NCBI GenBank assembly: GCA_021298085.1
Contig: JAJTDE010000007.1
Span: forward strand, 1-64,000
Direction of reading: 5' to 3'
From: Rubrivivax sp.
GTDB lineage: Bacteria > Pseudomonadota > Gammaproteobacteria > Burkholderiales > Burkholderiaceae_C
DNA: 64,000 bases
The notes beneath the pieces are model-generated. The model worked only from the letters and a program-made list of their open reading frames with translations. It made no database searches and was not told the DNA's origin. Shown piece after piece: positions 1 through 8,054 of this stretch. A program made the position numbers and the translations under genes. Every line of letters starts with the position of its first letter. The stretch's first letter is position 1.

Positions 1-2
1 TC

Positions 3-995
3 GACGGCGCCGGCCGCAAGATGAGCAAGAGCCTGGGCAACACCGTCGCGCCACAGGAAGTCAGCAACAAGCTGGGCGCCGAGATCGTGCGGCTGTGGGT
101 GGCCGCCACCGATTACTCCGGTGACCTGGCCATCGACGACAAGATACTGGCGCGTGTGGTGGACGCCTACCGCCGCATTCGCAACACCCTGCGTTTCCTG
201 CTGGCCAACACCAGCGACTTCGACCCCGCGCAACACCGCGTGCCCGATGCCGAGCTGCTGGAGATCGACCGCTGGATGCTGTCGCGCGCCGCGCAGTTCC
301 AGGCCGAGGTGCTGGCGCACTACGAGGTCTACGAGTTCCACCCGGTGGTGGCCAAGCTGCAGGTGTTCTGCAGCGAGGACCTGGGGGCGTTTTACCTGGA
401 TGTGCTGAAGGACCGGCTCTACACGACGGCCACCGGCAGCCCTGCGCGCCGCTCGGCACAGACCGCGCTGTGGACACTGACCCATGCCATGCTGCGCTGG
501 ATGGCCCCGTTCCTGAGCTTCACCGCCGAGGAAGCCTGGGCGGTGTTTGCGCCGGGCGGCAGCGGCACGGTCTTCACCGAGACCTACTGGGCCTTTGCGT
601 CGCCCGATGAGGCCCTGCTGGCCAAGTGGGCGCGCATCCGCGACGTGCGCGACGCCGTCAACAAGGAGATCGAAGCCGTGCGGGCCAGCGGCGGCCTCGG
701 CTCATCGCTGCAGGCCAACGTCAGCATCCACGCCAACCCGCAGGACCATGCGCTGCTGGCCAGCCTGGGCGATGCGCTGAAGCTGGTGCTGATCACCTCG
801 GCGGCCGAGCTGCACGCTGACCGTTCCGGTGACACGGCCGCGCTGGGCATTCAGGTGACGCCGTCCACGGCCACCAAGTGCGCGCGCTGCTGGCACTGGC
901 GCGACGATGTCGGCCACGACCCCGCCCACCCCGGCCTGTGCGGGCGCTGCACCAGCAGCCTGTTTGGCGCGGGCGAGCGGCGCGAGGTGGCCTGA
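3..995 (+). CDS. ileS: Isoleucyl-tRNA synthetase, C-terminal part (partial)
   Basis: Charges tRNA-Ile with isoleucine in the cytoplasm. The gene enters from the left edge, and about 330 codons remain. The visible part opens on the class I synthetase KMSKS loop ([10 protein letters not shown]), continues with the alpha-helical anticodon-binding domain, and ends in a zinc finger with two CxxC pairs, the first being CARC and the second CGRC. This C-terminal zinc site is typical of bacterial IleRS. The stop codon overlaps the lspA start (TGATG), so the two genes are probably co-transcribed and translationally coupled, as in many Proteobacteria. Confidence 0.97.
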   Translation, partial: DGAGRKMSKSLGNTVAPQEVSNKLGAEIVRLWVAATDYSGDLAIDDKILARVVDAYRRIRNTLRFLLANTSDFDPAQHRVPDAELLEIDRWMLSRAAQFQAEVLAHYEVYEFHPVVAKLQVFCSEDLGAFYLDVLKDRLYTTATGSPARRSAQTALWTLTHAMLRWMAPFLSFTAEEAWAVFAPGGSGTVFTETYWAFASPDEALLAKWARIRDVRDAVNKEIEAVRASGGLGSSLQANVSIHANPQDHALLASLGDALKLVLITSAAELHADRSGDTAALGIQVTPSTATKCARCWHWRDDVGHDPAHPGLCGRCTSSLFGAGERREVA

Positions 996-1516
996 TGGCC
1001 AAGCGCAGCGCAAGCGGCAGTGCCCCGGGCATGGCGGTCTGGCTGGGGCTGGCCCTGGTGGTCATCCTGACTGACCAGCTCACCAAGACGCTGATCATCG
1101 GCGCCTTCGAGCTGGGCGACACCCGCCCGGTGACCAGCTTCTTCAACCTCGTGCGCTGGCACAACACCGGGGCCGCCTTCAGCTTCCTGGCGGGGGCCTC
1201 CGGCTGGCAGCGCTGGTTCTTCGTGGGGCTGGGCCTGGTGGCCAGCGCCTTCATCATCTGGATGATCCGCAGCCACCCGGGTGAGAAGCTGTTCTGCTTT
1301 GCCGTCAGCATGATCATGGGGGGGGCGCTGGGCAACGTGATCGACCGGTTGATCCACGGCTATGTGGTGGATTTCCTGCAGTTCCGCTTCAGCATCCTGG
1401 AGCCGCTGTTCCATGGCGGCTTCTTCCCCAGCTTCAACGTCGCCGACAGCGCCATCACGCTGGGTGCGGTCTGCCTGATCCTGGATGAGATCCTGCGGGT
1501 GCGCCGCAGCCGGTGA
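995..1516 (+). CDS. lspA: Lipoprotein signal peptidase II
   Basis: Inner-membrane aspartyl protease that removes the signal peptide from diacylglyceryl-prolipoproteins. The 173-residue length is normal. Four hydrophobic segments are visible (about 14-34, 72-92, 98-115 and 148-165). The catalytic aspartates are D118 in the NVIDRL motif and D151 in the FNVADS motif. The start was chosen because its ATG overlaps the ileS stop by one base, giving the usual ileS-lspA coupling. Substrates encoded in this window include MlaA, PilP, LptM and the Ig-repeat lipoprotein. Confidence 0.97.
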   Translation: MAKRSASGSAPGMAVWLGLALVVILTDQLTKTLIIGAFELGDTRPVTSFFNLVRWHNTGAAFSFLAGASGWQRWFFVGLGLVASAFIIWMIRSHPGEKLFCFAVSMIMGGALGNVIDRLIHGYVVDFLQFRFSILEPLFHGGFFPSFNVADSAITLGAVCLILDEILRVRRSR

Positions 1517-1589
1517 GCAAGCGCAGGAAACGCGGCGCGTCCTCGGTGTTGTCCAGCGCGTCGGCCGCGTAGGCTGACACGCACTGTTG

Positions 1590-1920
1590 GGGCTAGCAAG
1601 GCCTCGCGGCGGGTGTCATCGGCTTCCTCGATATTCAGCGTGATCGGGCCGTCGGCGTGGCCCATGCGCACCGGCTGGCCAGGCAAGGGTTGCAGGAAGT
1701 CGAACATCAGCCCCTGCTGCGAGTCCTCGCTCAGGCGAGAGCGCAGCGGCAGGCCCAGCGCCAGCGGTTGGGAAACCCGACGCCGCTTGGCGGCATCGAT
1801 GGTGGCCCAGGCCTTGGGGGCCGGGGCAAAGCCCTGGGCCTGGCCATAGTGCAGGCAGCGGCTGTTGCCAAAGAAGACGGGGGCGCCAGCACATGGTCCA
1901 GCAGGTTCAGCGTCGGCCAC
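1590..1920 (-). pseudogene. Relic of a zinc-ribbon / putative zinc-binding metallopeptidase gene
   Basis: One reading frame contains two separated blocks of this family. The first (1878-1798) resembles the N-terminal zinc ribbon (PVFFGNSRCLHYGQAQGF), but the second cysteine of the CxxC pair is replaced by tyrosine. The second (1752-1597) resembles the middle of the peptidase, with a GLMFDFL stretch and GHADGPITLNIEEADD. From memory of the family, roughly 80-100 residues between the blocks are missing. Everything downstream, including the HExxH catalytic part, is absent before lspA. I therefore read it as an internally deleted, C-terminally truncated relic. The family assignment is from recalled sequence pattern only. 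Its first codons overlap the end of the upstream helix-hairpin-helix gene. Confidence 0.65.
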
Positions 1921-2503
1921 CCGTCAGCTGTGCGGTGAGCGCCGCAAAACCGGGCTTGTCACCGGCGGCCAGCAGCGCCGCCTGCTCAGGCCAGGTGTCG
2001 GGCACGGCCAGCTTGAAACGCGCACCGGCCGCCGCCAGGATCTCCTGCAGGCGTTCCACGGGCGTCTGGGCCAGCGTGTCGAAGCGCTGGATACCCGCGG
2101 CGTGCAGCCTTTCTGCGATCTTCGGGCCGATGCCTTCCAGGCGTGTCAGGTCATCGGGCTGGCTCGGCACCACCGACAGCACCGATGGCTTCGACGCCAC
2201 GGGCCGTGCAGCGGCACGCGCCACGACCACGGCGGGTTTCGGAACGGCTGAGCGAGTGGGTGCTGCGGTGGGCGCTGACACTGTGGCAGGCGCAGAGACA
2301 CTGCCCGACACCGGGGCCAGGGTACTGCGCATGGCCAGCAACACCGGCTGCATCGACGCCGGGATCCAGGCCACCCACCAGGCCATCCACCATTGGGTGG
2401 AATGGGTCCACGGGGCCAGTGGCCACGCCATCATGGCGTTCATCCCATCACCGGCCGAGCCGGCCTGCCGGGGCAGGTTGTCAGAAATCGTCATGAAGCT
2501 CAT
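1907..2503 (-). CDS. Helix-hairpin-helix protein with Trp-rich N-terminus
   Basis: A protein of 198 residues. Residues 117-165 form a helix-hairpin-helix region (LTRLEGIGPKIAERLHAAGI), as found in many DNA-binding or nuclease-accessory proteins. The N-terminus (about 27-47) is hydrophobic and unusually rich in tryptophan and methionine, possibly a short membrane or interaction segment. An Ala/Pro/Val-rich linker (60-110) separates the two parts. The start is supported by a strong GGAGG ribosome binding site five bases upstream. A possible FNR-type box is centred about 75 bases before the start codon. The exact function is unknown, and DNA binding is inferred from the HhH motif only. Confidence 0.7.
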   Translation of the reverse strand: MSFMTISDNLPRQAGSAGDGMNAMMAWPLAPWTHSTQWWMAWWVAWIPASMQPVLLAMRSTLAPVSGSVSAPATVSAPTAAPTRSAVPKPAVVVARAAARPVASKPSVLSVVPSQPDDLTRLEGIGPKIAERLHAAGIQRFDTLAQTPVERLQEILAAAGARFKLAVPDTWPEQAALLAAGDKPGFAALTAQLTGGRR

Positions 2504-2571
2504 TCAATCCTCCCACGTGGGCACGTTGCAATTGTTGCACCGCAGCATGGGCAGGTGGCAAGGGCCAGGCC

Positions 2572-2585
2572 TTGATCTGCATCAG
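2572..2585. promoter_or_regulatory. Candidate FNR/ANR box
   Basis: The sequence TTGATCTGCATCAG matches the FNR-family consensus TTGAT-N4-ATCAA at nine of ten fixed positions. It lies between the divergent helix-hairpin-helix gene (start 2503) and galE (start 2759). At its distance from 2503, a class II FNR promoter would start transcription near 2537. No experimental support is available, and a single match can arise by chance. Confidence 0.45.
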
Positions 2586-2758
2586 AGGCGGGCGACCTGT
2601 GGCGCCGACGCCGTGGCCTCTTGCGTCTGCCACCTCTGTCACGCCCCCGTGGCACCGGGGCGCGAGCCCGTGGCGTTGGGGATGGCCGAGGGCCGCGCAC
2701 CGACCACAATCGGGCTGTGGCGCCGCCTCCCGTCGGCGCGCTGAACAAAGTCTCCACC

Positions 2759-3772
2759 ATGCGCATCCTCGTCACCGGCGGGGCCGGCTACATCGCCAGC
2801 CACACCGCCGTCAGCCTGCTTGACCGCGGGCACCAGCCCGTGCTGCTCGACAACTTCTGCAACAGCAAACCCGCGGTGCTCGACCGCATCGAAGCCCTGA
2901 CACGGCAGCGGCCGACGCTGCTGAAGATGGACGTCAGGGACACGGATGCCGTGGCCCGCGCCTTGCGCGAACACGACTGCCAGGCCGTGATCCACTTCGC
3001 CGCGCTGAAGGCCGTCGGCGAATCGGTGGAAAAGCCACTGGCCTACTACGAGAACAACATCCAGGGCACGCTGTCCCTGCTGGCGGCCATGCGCAGCAGC
3101 GGGGTCAAGACACTGGTGTTCAGTTCGTCAGCCACGGTCTACAGCGCCGACCAGCCCATGCCGCTGCGCGAAGACGGCCTGCTGGGCACTTCCAGCCCCT
3201 ACGGCCGGACCAAGCTGATGGTGGAGAACATCCTGGCCGACGTGGCGGCGGCCGACAAGACACTGTCATTCACCTCCTTGCGCTACTTCAACCCCGTGGG
3301 CGCCCACCCGAGCGGCACGATGGGCGAAGACCCGCGGGGCATCCCCAACAACCTGATGCCCTTTGTGGCTCAGGTGGCTGTCGGCCGCCTGCCGCGCCTG
3401 CGGGTCTTCGGCAACGACTACCCCACGGTGGACGGCACCGGCATGCGCGACTACATCCATGTGTGCGACCTGGCCGAGGGGCACGTGTCCGCCCTGAACC
3501 ATGCCCATGGGCGTGCGGGCTGGCACGTCTTCAACCTGGGCACCGGTCAGGGCACCAGCGTGATGCAGGTGCTGCAGGCCTTCAGCCTGGCCTGCGGGCG
3601 TGAACTGCCCTACGAGGTGGTGCCGCGGCGCAGCGGCGACGTCGCCGCCTGCTGGGCCGACCCTCACCATGCCGAGAGCACCCTCGGCTGGCGCGCGAGC
3701 CGAACACTGGAGATGATGTGCGCCGACGCCTGGCGCTGGCAAAGTGCCAACCCGATGGGTTACCCCGACTGA
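2759..3772 (+). CDS. galE: UDP-glucose 4-epimerase
   Basis: Interconverts UDP-glucose and UDP-galactose (possibly the N-acetyl forms) in the cytoplasm, supplying galactosyl units for surface polysaccharides. At 337 residues it is the usual size. It is an extended short-chain dehydrogenase with an N-terminal Rossmann motif, catalytic S124 and the Y148-x3-K152 pair (YGRTK), plus NPVGAHPSG and DYIHVCDLAEGH signatures. The third glycine of the NAD-binding GxxGxxG is alanine (GGAGYIAS, position 13), which is unusual for GalE. The ATG was chosen because the Rossmann fold begins immediately after it. Its 3' end overlaps the convergent kinase-like gene by 13 bases. Confidence 0.93.
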   Translation: MRILVTGGAGYIASHTAVSLLDRGHQPVLLDNFCNSKPAVLDRIEALTRQRPTLLKMDVRDTDAVARALREHDCQAVIHFAALKAVGESVEKPLAYYENNIQGTLSLLAAMRSSGVKTLVFSSSATVYSADQPMPLREDGLLGTSSPYGRTKLMVENILADVAAADKTLSFTSLRYFNPVGAHPSGTMGEDPRGIPNNLMPFVAQVAVGRLPRLRVFGNDYPTVDGTGMRDYIHVCDLAEGHVSALNHAHGRAGWHVFNLGTGQGTSVMQVLQAFSLACGRELPYEVVPRRSGDVAACWADPHHAESTLGWRASRTLEMMCADAWRWQSANPMGYPD

Positions 3773-4803
3773 CCCTGAACCGCACGGTGCGCCGCCAGCA
3801 GGTGCACCGCGTCCTGTGTGCGGCTGACCCCGAACGGAGGCCAGCCGAAACGCCGGATGGCCTGTGCAAGACGGCGACGCGCGGCCGACTCCACCAGCGG
3901 GTGAAGGTCGAAGGCCCGCCCGGCCAGCACCACCGGCTGGGCTCCCACCCGCGCCAACAGGCGGCACGCCACATCGGCCAACTCCGTGCCGGCCCGGCGC
4001 AGCAGCGCCTGCGCGCGACGGTCGCCCGGCTGGCCATGCTCAGCCCGGGCAGCGCGGGCCACGGCCAGCGACAGCAGCCCCAGCTCACCGCGGGACGCGC
4101 GGTAGATGCGGTCGCGCGACACGCTCCAGTCGCTGCCGCCCAGCTGTTCAAAGACACAGCGGGCCAGGCGCGACTGGGCCCCGCTGCCGGGAGCGGCATC
4201 CTCGCCGCGCCAGATGCCACGCAGCGCCTCTCGCGCGATCCAGTGGCCGCCACCCGCATCGTCGAGCAGGAAGCCGCGGCCCCCCGCACGGTGCAACACC
4301 CCCTGGGCATCGCGGTGCACGGCGATCGAGCCCGTGCCGGCGTACAGCAGCACGCCCTCGCCACGCGGCAGCAGCACGTCGCACGCCAGGTCGATGTCGC
4401 CGGTCACGACCAGCTGTGAGGCGGGCACTGCCAACGCGGTGGCGAGCAGCTGTTGCGCCAGCCCGGCAGCGGGTGTGCCGGCGCCCAGGCCGGTGACGCC
4501 GGCCAGCACCCGCAGCGACACGCCGTGCAGCGGACCGCCCTCGGCCGCCACCAGCGTGGCAGCGAGCGGCGCCAACGCCTGGGACCAGGCGGCCCGGCCG
4601 GCGTCGGCGTCCAGCAGCAGGCCCGTGAGCCCTGGCAGTTCGCCCTGCAGCACGGCCTGGCCCGCGGGCGTGTCGCGGCTTACCAGGGCCCACCGACTGG
4701 CACTGCCCCCGACATCCAGGCCCAGGCCCCAGGCCGGCGCGCGGTGTTCGGGCATGTCACGGGGGGCGGGAGGTGCGGGCTCAGAAGCCACGGTAACGGC
4801 CAC
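3760..4803 (-). CDS. BadF/BadG-type ATPase, probable N-acetylglucosamine/glucosamine kinase
   Basis: Cytoplasmic sugar kinase of the ASKHA fold, 347 residues from the GTG start. A second possible start is the ATG at 4755, which removes 16 weakly conserved residues. The first phosphate-binding loop is visible as GLDVGGSASRWALV, and a second nucleotide-binding motif as YAGTGSIAV, followed by GGRGFLLDDAGGG. Such proteins phosphorylate GlcNAc or glucosamine recovered from chitin or murein. The neighbour nagA, divergently transcribed 41 bases away, acts on GlcNAc-6-phosphate, which supports this role. Substrate specificity cannot be read from the sequence. Confidence 0.8.
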   Translation of the reverse strand: MAVTVASEPAPPAPRDMPEHRAPAWGLGLDVGGSASRWALVSRDTPAGQAVLQGELPGLTGLLLDADAGRAAWSQALAPLAATLVAAEGGPLHGVSLRVLAGVTGLGAGTPAAGLAQQLLATALAVPASQLVVTGDIDLACDVLLPRGEGVLLYAGTGSIAVHRDAQGVLHRAGGRGFLLDDAGGGHWIAREALRGIWRGEDAAPGSGAQSRLARCVFEQLGGSDWSVSRDRIYRASRGELGLLSLAVARAARAEHGQPGDRRAQALLRRAGTELADVACRLLARVGAQPVVLAGRAFDLHPLVESAARRRLAQAIRRFGWPPFGVSRTQDAVHLLAAHRAVQGQSG

Positions 4804-4844
4804 GGTCTCGGCGTTCGTCTGAACAGGCCCTAGAGTAGCAGCCC

Positions 4845-5987
4845 ATGCCCCACACGCTGCACGAAGACGCCACAGCCCGCCTCTGCGGCCACGTCCTGAC
4901 GCCGACGGGCTGGATCAGGGGCCACGTGCAGCTGCACGACGGGCGCGTGCTGGCGATCGACGGCGAGCCGGTGGACGAGGCCTCGGCACGGGCCGACACC
5001 ACCCGCCCGCTGCTGCTGCCCGGTTTCATCGACCTGCACGTGCACGGAGGCGGCGGCGCCGACGTGATGGATGCCGGCGACGCCGCGGCCACCCTGGCGC
5101 GCCTGCACGCCCGCCACGGCACCACCGCCTTGCTGGCGACCACGATGACGGCGCCGATGGTCGACATCACCGCGGCGCTGCGGGCCCTGGCGCCACTGTG
5201 CCGGCAACGCGGCGCCGGTGCGGCGCGTGTGCTCGGCGTGCACCTGGAAGGGCCCTTCATCAGCGCCCAGCGGCTGGGCGCACAGCCCGCGTTTGCCAGC
5301 AGCCTGTCGCTCGAGGCGATGGACCTGCTCATGCCGCTCGCCCCGATCCGTGTCATCACCCTCGCCCCCGAAGCCGGGCAGACACTGGCGCTGATCCCGG
5401 CGCTGGTCGCGCGGGGGATCCGGGTGCAGCTGGGCCACAGCGACGCGAGTTACGAACAGGCCTGCGCCGCCCTGGAGGCCGGTGCCTGCGGCTTCACGCA
5501 CCTGTTCAACGCGATGTCGGCGCTGCACCACCGCGCGCCGGGCCTGGTGGGCGCAGCCCTGGCGCACGCCCAGTACGCTGAAATGATTCCCGACCTGCTG
5601 CACGTGCACCCCGGCGCGCTGCGCATCGCCCTGCGTGCCGTGCCCCGGCTGTATGCCGTCAGCGACGCCACGGCCGCCGCCGGCATGCCCGATGGCCAGT
5701 ACCGGCTGGGCCGGCACACCGTCACCCGCTGCAGCCAGGCCGTGCGCCTGCCCGATGGCACCTTGGCCGGCAGCGTGCTCACGATGGACCAGGCCCTGCG
5801 CAACCTGGTCGAGATCGGCCTCAGCGTGGCCGAGGCCTCGGCGCGCTGCAGCACCCATGCCGCCCACTACCTTGGCGAACCGCACCGCGGCCGCCTGCAA
5901 CCCGGCGCCTGGGCCGATGTGGTCGCCCTGGACCCCTCCACCCTGGCCGTCCAGGGCGTCTGGACTGAAGGTGAAGCCCTGGCCTGA
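4845..5987 (+). CDS. nagA: N-acetylglucosamine-6-phosphate deacetylase
   Basis: Hydrolyses GlcNAc-6-phosphate to glucosamine-6-phosphate and acetate during amino-sugar and peptidoglycan recycling. It has 380 residues and an amidohydrolase TIM barrel. Metal-site and catalytic features visible are GFIDLHVHGGGG (H65, H67), HLEGPF (E135), QLGHSDAS (H198), FTHLFNAMS (H219) and YAVSDATAAAG (D274). Divergent from the kinase-like gene at 4803, the two probably form one catabolic module sharing a 41-base intergenic region. No nagB or nagE homologue is adjacent. Confidence 0.93.
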   Translation: MPHTLHEDATARLCGHVLTPTGWIRGHVQLHDGRVLAIDGEPVDEASARADTTRPLLLPGFIDLHVHGGGGADVMDAGDAAATLARLHARHGTTALLATTMTAPMVDITAALRALAPLCRQRGAGAARVLGVHLEGPFISAQRLGAQPAFASSLSLEAMDLLMPLAPIRVITLAPEAGQTLALIPALVARGIRVQLGHSDASYEQACAALEAGACGFTHLFNAMSALHHRAPGLVGAALAHAQYAEMIPDLLHVHPGALRIALRAVPRLYAVSDATAAAGMPDGQYRLGRHTVTRCSQAVRLPDGTLAGSVLTMDQALRNLVEIGLSVAEASARCSTHAAHYLGEPHRGRLQPGAWADVVALDPSTLAVQGVWTEGEALA

Positions 5988-6118
5988 AAGGCCATCGGCC
6001 CGCGCGCCCACGCCAACCCGTGTTAACCCCAGGCCCTGCCCTGAGGTATCCACTCTGGACGACATGCGGCCACCGCGCCTACCCTCCCTGCCATCCCTTT
6101 CCCTGACCGGAGCCCGCG

Positions 6119-7804
6119 ATGGCGCAGCCACAAAAACTGATGCTCGACTTCGTCTACGACCACGAAAAGAACTACGCCAGCAAGATCTTCATGACGCAGC
6201 CCATCGGCAATGGTCAGGTGGTGGACTACACCTGGGCCCAGACGATGGACCAGTCGCGTCGCATGGCCACCTACCTGAAGGCCCAGGGTTTTGCACCGGG
6301 CTCGCGCATCGCGATGCTCACCAAGAACTGTGCCCATTTCCTGATGGCCGAGATCGCCATCTGGATGGCCGGCTACACGACAGTGGCCATCTTCCCGACC
6401 GAAACGGCCGAGACCGTGAACTACGTGCTCACGCACAGCGAGGCCAGCCTGCTGTTTGTCGGCAAGCTCGACACCTGGCAGCACCAGAAGCCGGGCGTAC
6501 CGGAAGGGCTGCCGCAGATCGCCTTCCCGCTGGCCCCGGACAACCACGGCCTGCCCACCTGGGACGCGATCGTGGCCCAGCAGCAGCCCATGGCCGGCAA
6601 CCCGGGCCGCGCACCGCGCGATCTGGCCCTGCTGATGTACACCAGCGGCTCCACTGGCACGCCCAAGGGCGTGATGCACAGCTTCGAACGTTTCTCCGCC
6701 GCATCGGCCGGCATCGCCAGCTACCTGCAGGAGCAGGTCGGGCGCGAGGTGGAAAACCGGGTGCTGTCCTACCTGCCGCTGTCACACATCTTCGAGCGTT
6801 CGTGGATCGAAGGCGGTGCGCTGGCCGACGGCCGCACGCGGATCTACTTTGCCGAGGCGCTGGACACCTTCCTGGCCGACCTGCAGCGGGCCCGACCGAC
6901 GCTGTTCATCAGCGTGCCGCGGCTGTGGCTGAAGTTCTACCAGGGTGTGCTGAGCAAGATGCCTGCGCAGAAGCTGGAACGGCTGCTGAAGATCCCCATC
7001 CTGGGCAAGATCGTGGCCAAGAAGGTGCGCACCGGCCTGGGCCTGGACCACGTGCTGATGGCCGGCAGCGGCTCGGCCCCCATCCCGCCTGACCTGATCG
7101 CCTGGTACCGGCGCATCGGGCTGAACCTGATGGAAGGTTATGCGATGACCGAGGACTGCGCCTACTCGTTCTCGTCCAAGGCCGGCTATGCCGAACCGGG
7201 GTATGTGGGCGTGGCGCTGCCGGGCGTGCAGGCCAAGCTGAGCGCGGAAGGCGAAATCCTGATCAAGAGCCCCGGTCAGCTGGTCGGCTACTACAAGCGG
7301 CCCGAGCTGGACGCTGAGGTCTTCACCGAAGACGGCTACTTCCGCACCGGTGACCTGGGCGAATTGAACAGCCGCAAGATGCTCAAGCTGACGGGCCGCG
7401 CCAAGGAGCTCTTCAAGACGGCCAAGGGCAAGTATGTGGCCCCGGCGCCGATCGAGAACCGCATCAATTCACACCCGATGATCGAGCTGTCGCTGGTCTC
7501 GGGTGTGGGCCAGCCGGCGGCCTACGCGATTGTGCTGTTGGCCGAGCACATCCGCCCGAAGCAGCATGAGCCCAGCGTACGCAGCGAAGTGCAGCGGGAA
7601 CTGTCAGCCCTGCTGGACCAGGTCAACGGCAGCGTCGCCGATTACGAGCAACTGAAGATGATCGTCGTTGCGCGTGAACCCTGGAGCATCGAGAACGGCT
7701 GCCTGACGCCCACGATGAAGATCAAGCGGGCCAAGATCGAGAAGATGCTGGAGCCCGAACTGGACCGCTGGTACGGCGACAAGCAGAAGGTGCTCTGGCA
7801 GTAA
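6119..7804 (+). CDS. Long-chain acyl-CoA synthetase-like AMP-binding protein
   Basis: Activates a fatty acid (or related carboxylate) to an acyl-adenylate and then acyl-CoA. It has 561 residues. The P-loop-like motif MYTSGSTGTPKG lies at 173-184, the A5 region EGYAMTEDCAYSF at about 340, and the hinge-containing block YFRTGDLGELN followed by LTGRAKELFKTAKGKYV near 405-440. The block order fits the long-chain subfamily (eukaryotic ACSL / FAA1-like) better than short-chain acetyl-CoA synthetases. The start has a GGAG ribosome binding site six bases upstream. A hairpin terminator follows at 7835-7860. True chain-length preference is not visible. Confidence 0.88.
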   Translation: MAQPQKLMLDFVYDHEKNYASKIFMTQPIGNGQVVDYTWAQTMDQSRRMATYLKAQGFAPGSRIAMLTKNCAHFLMAEIAIWMAGYTTVAIFPTETAETVNYVLTHSEASLLFVGKLDTWQHQKPGVPEGLPQIAFPLAPDNHGLPTWDAIVAQQQPMAGNPGRAPRDLALLMYTSGSTGTPKGVMHSFERFSAASAGIASYLQEQVGREVENRVLSYLPLSHIFERSWIEGGALADGRTRIYFAEALDTFLADLQRARPTLFISVPRLWLKFYQGVLSKMPAQKLERLLKIPILGKIVAKKVRTGLGLDHVLMAGSGSAPIPPDLIAWYRRIGLNLMEGYAMTEDCAYSFSSKAGYAEPGYVGVALPGVQAKLSAEGEILIKSPGQLVGYYKRPELDAEVFTEDGYFRTGDLGELNSRKMLKLTGRAKELFKTAKGKYVAPAPIENRINSHPMIELSLVSGVGQPAAYAIVLLAEHIRPKQHEPSVRSEVQRELSALLDQVNGSVADYEQLKMIVVAREPWSIENGCLTPTMKIKRAKIEKMLEPELDRWYGDKQKVLWQ

Positions 7805-7834
7805 AGCCCCCAGTCAGGGCAGCATGGCTGGGCT

Positions 7835-7860
7835 AGGGGGCCCGAGCATGAGGGCCCCCT
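7835..7860 (+). terminator. Hairpin downstream of acyl-CoA synthetase gene
   Basis: A perfect 9-base inverted repeat (AGGGGGCCC / GGGCCCCCT) with an 8-base loop, 30 bases after the acyl-CoA synthetase stop. There is no T-tract after it, so it may terminate weakly or stabilise the 3' end of the mRNA. Confidence 0.55.
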
Positions 7861-7930
7861 GCTCGACAGGGCAGCCGCTCGGGCGCCAGGGGTGCGCCGC
7901 TAAACTGCACTGCATCCTCACAACTTCACG

Positions 7931-8005
7931 GCAGGCTGTCAGGTTGCTGTTGTCCAGACCACCACAAATCGGGTGTGGCGACACAACAGATTGACAGCCC
8001 GCTGC
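7931..8005 (+). other. Composite hairpin in the leader of the glycosyltransferase gene
   Basis: Two nested inverted repeats are arranged on one axis: GGCTGTCA (7934-7941) pairs with TGACAGCC (7992-7999), and CTGTTGT (7947-7953) pairs with ACAACAG (7983-7989). The apex can pair further through CCAC/GTGG. GCA at 7931-7933 and TGC at 8002-8004 could extend the base with a bulge. It ends about 50 bases before the start codon at 8055. It could be a leader RNA structure, a terminator, or a protein-binding palindrome. It resembles no riboswitch I recognise. Confidence 0.45.
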
Positions 8006-8054
8006 CTGAAGGGCACCGAGGCCTCTTGGTGACACCCCAGGCCAGCAGCACCCC

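Noticed and set aside
4830..6131. 433-codon open frame on the minus strand opposite nagA
   Set aside because: It mirrors a convincingly conserved gene on the other strand. In such high-GC DNA, antisense frames stay open by chance.
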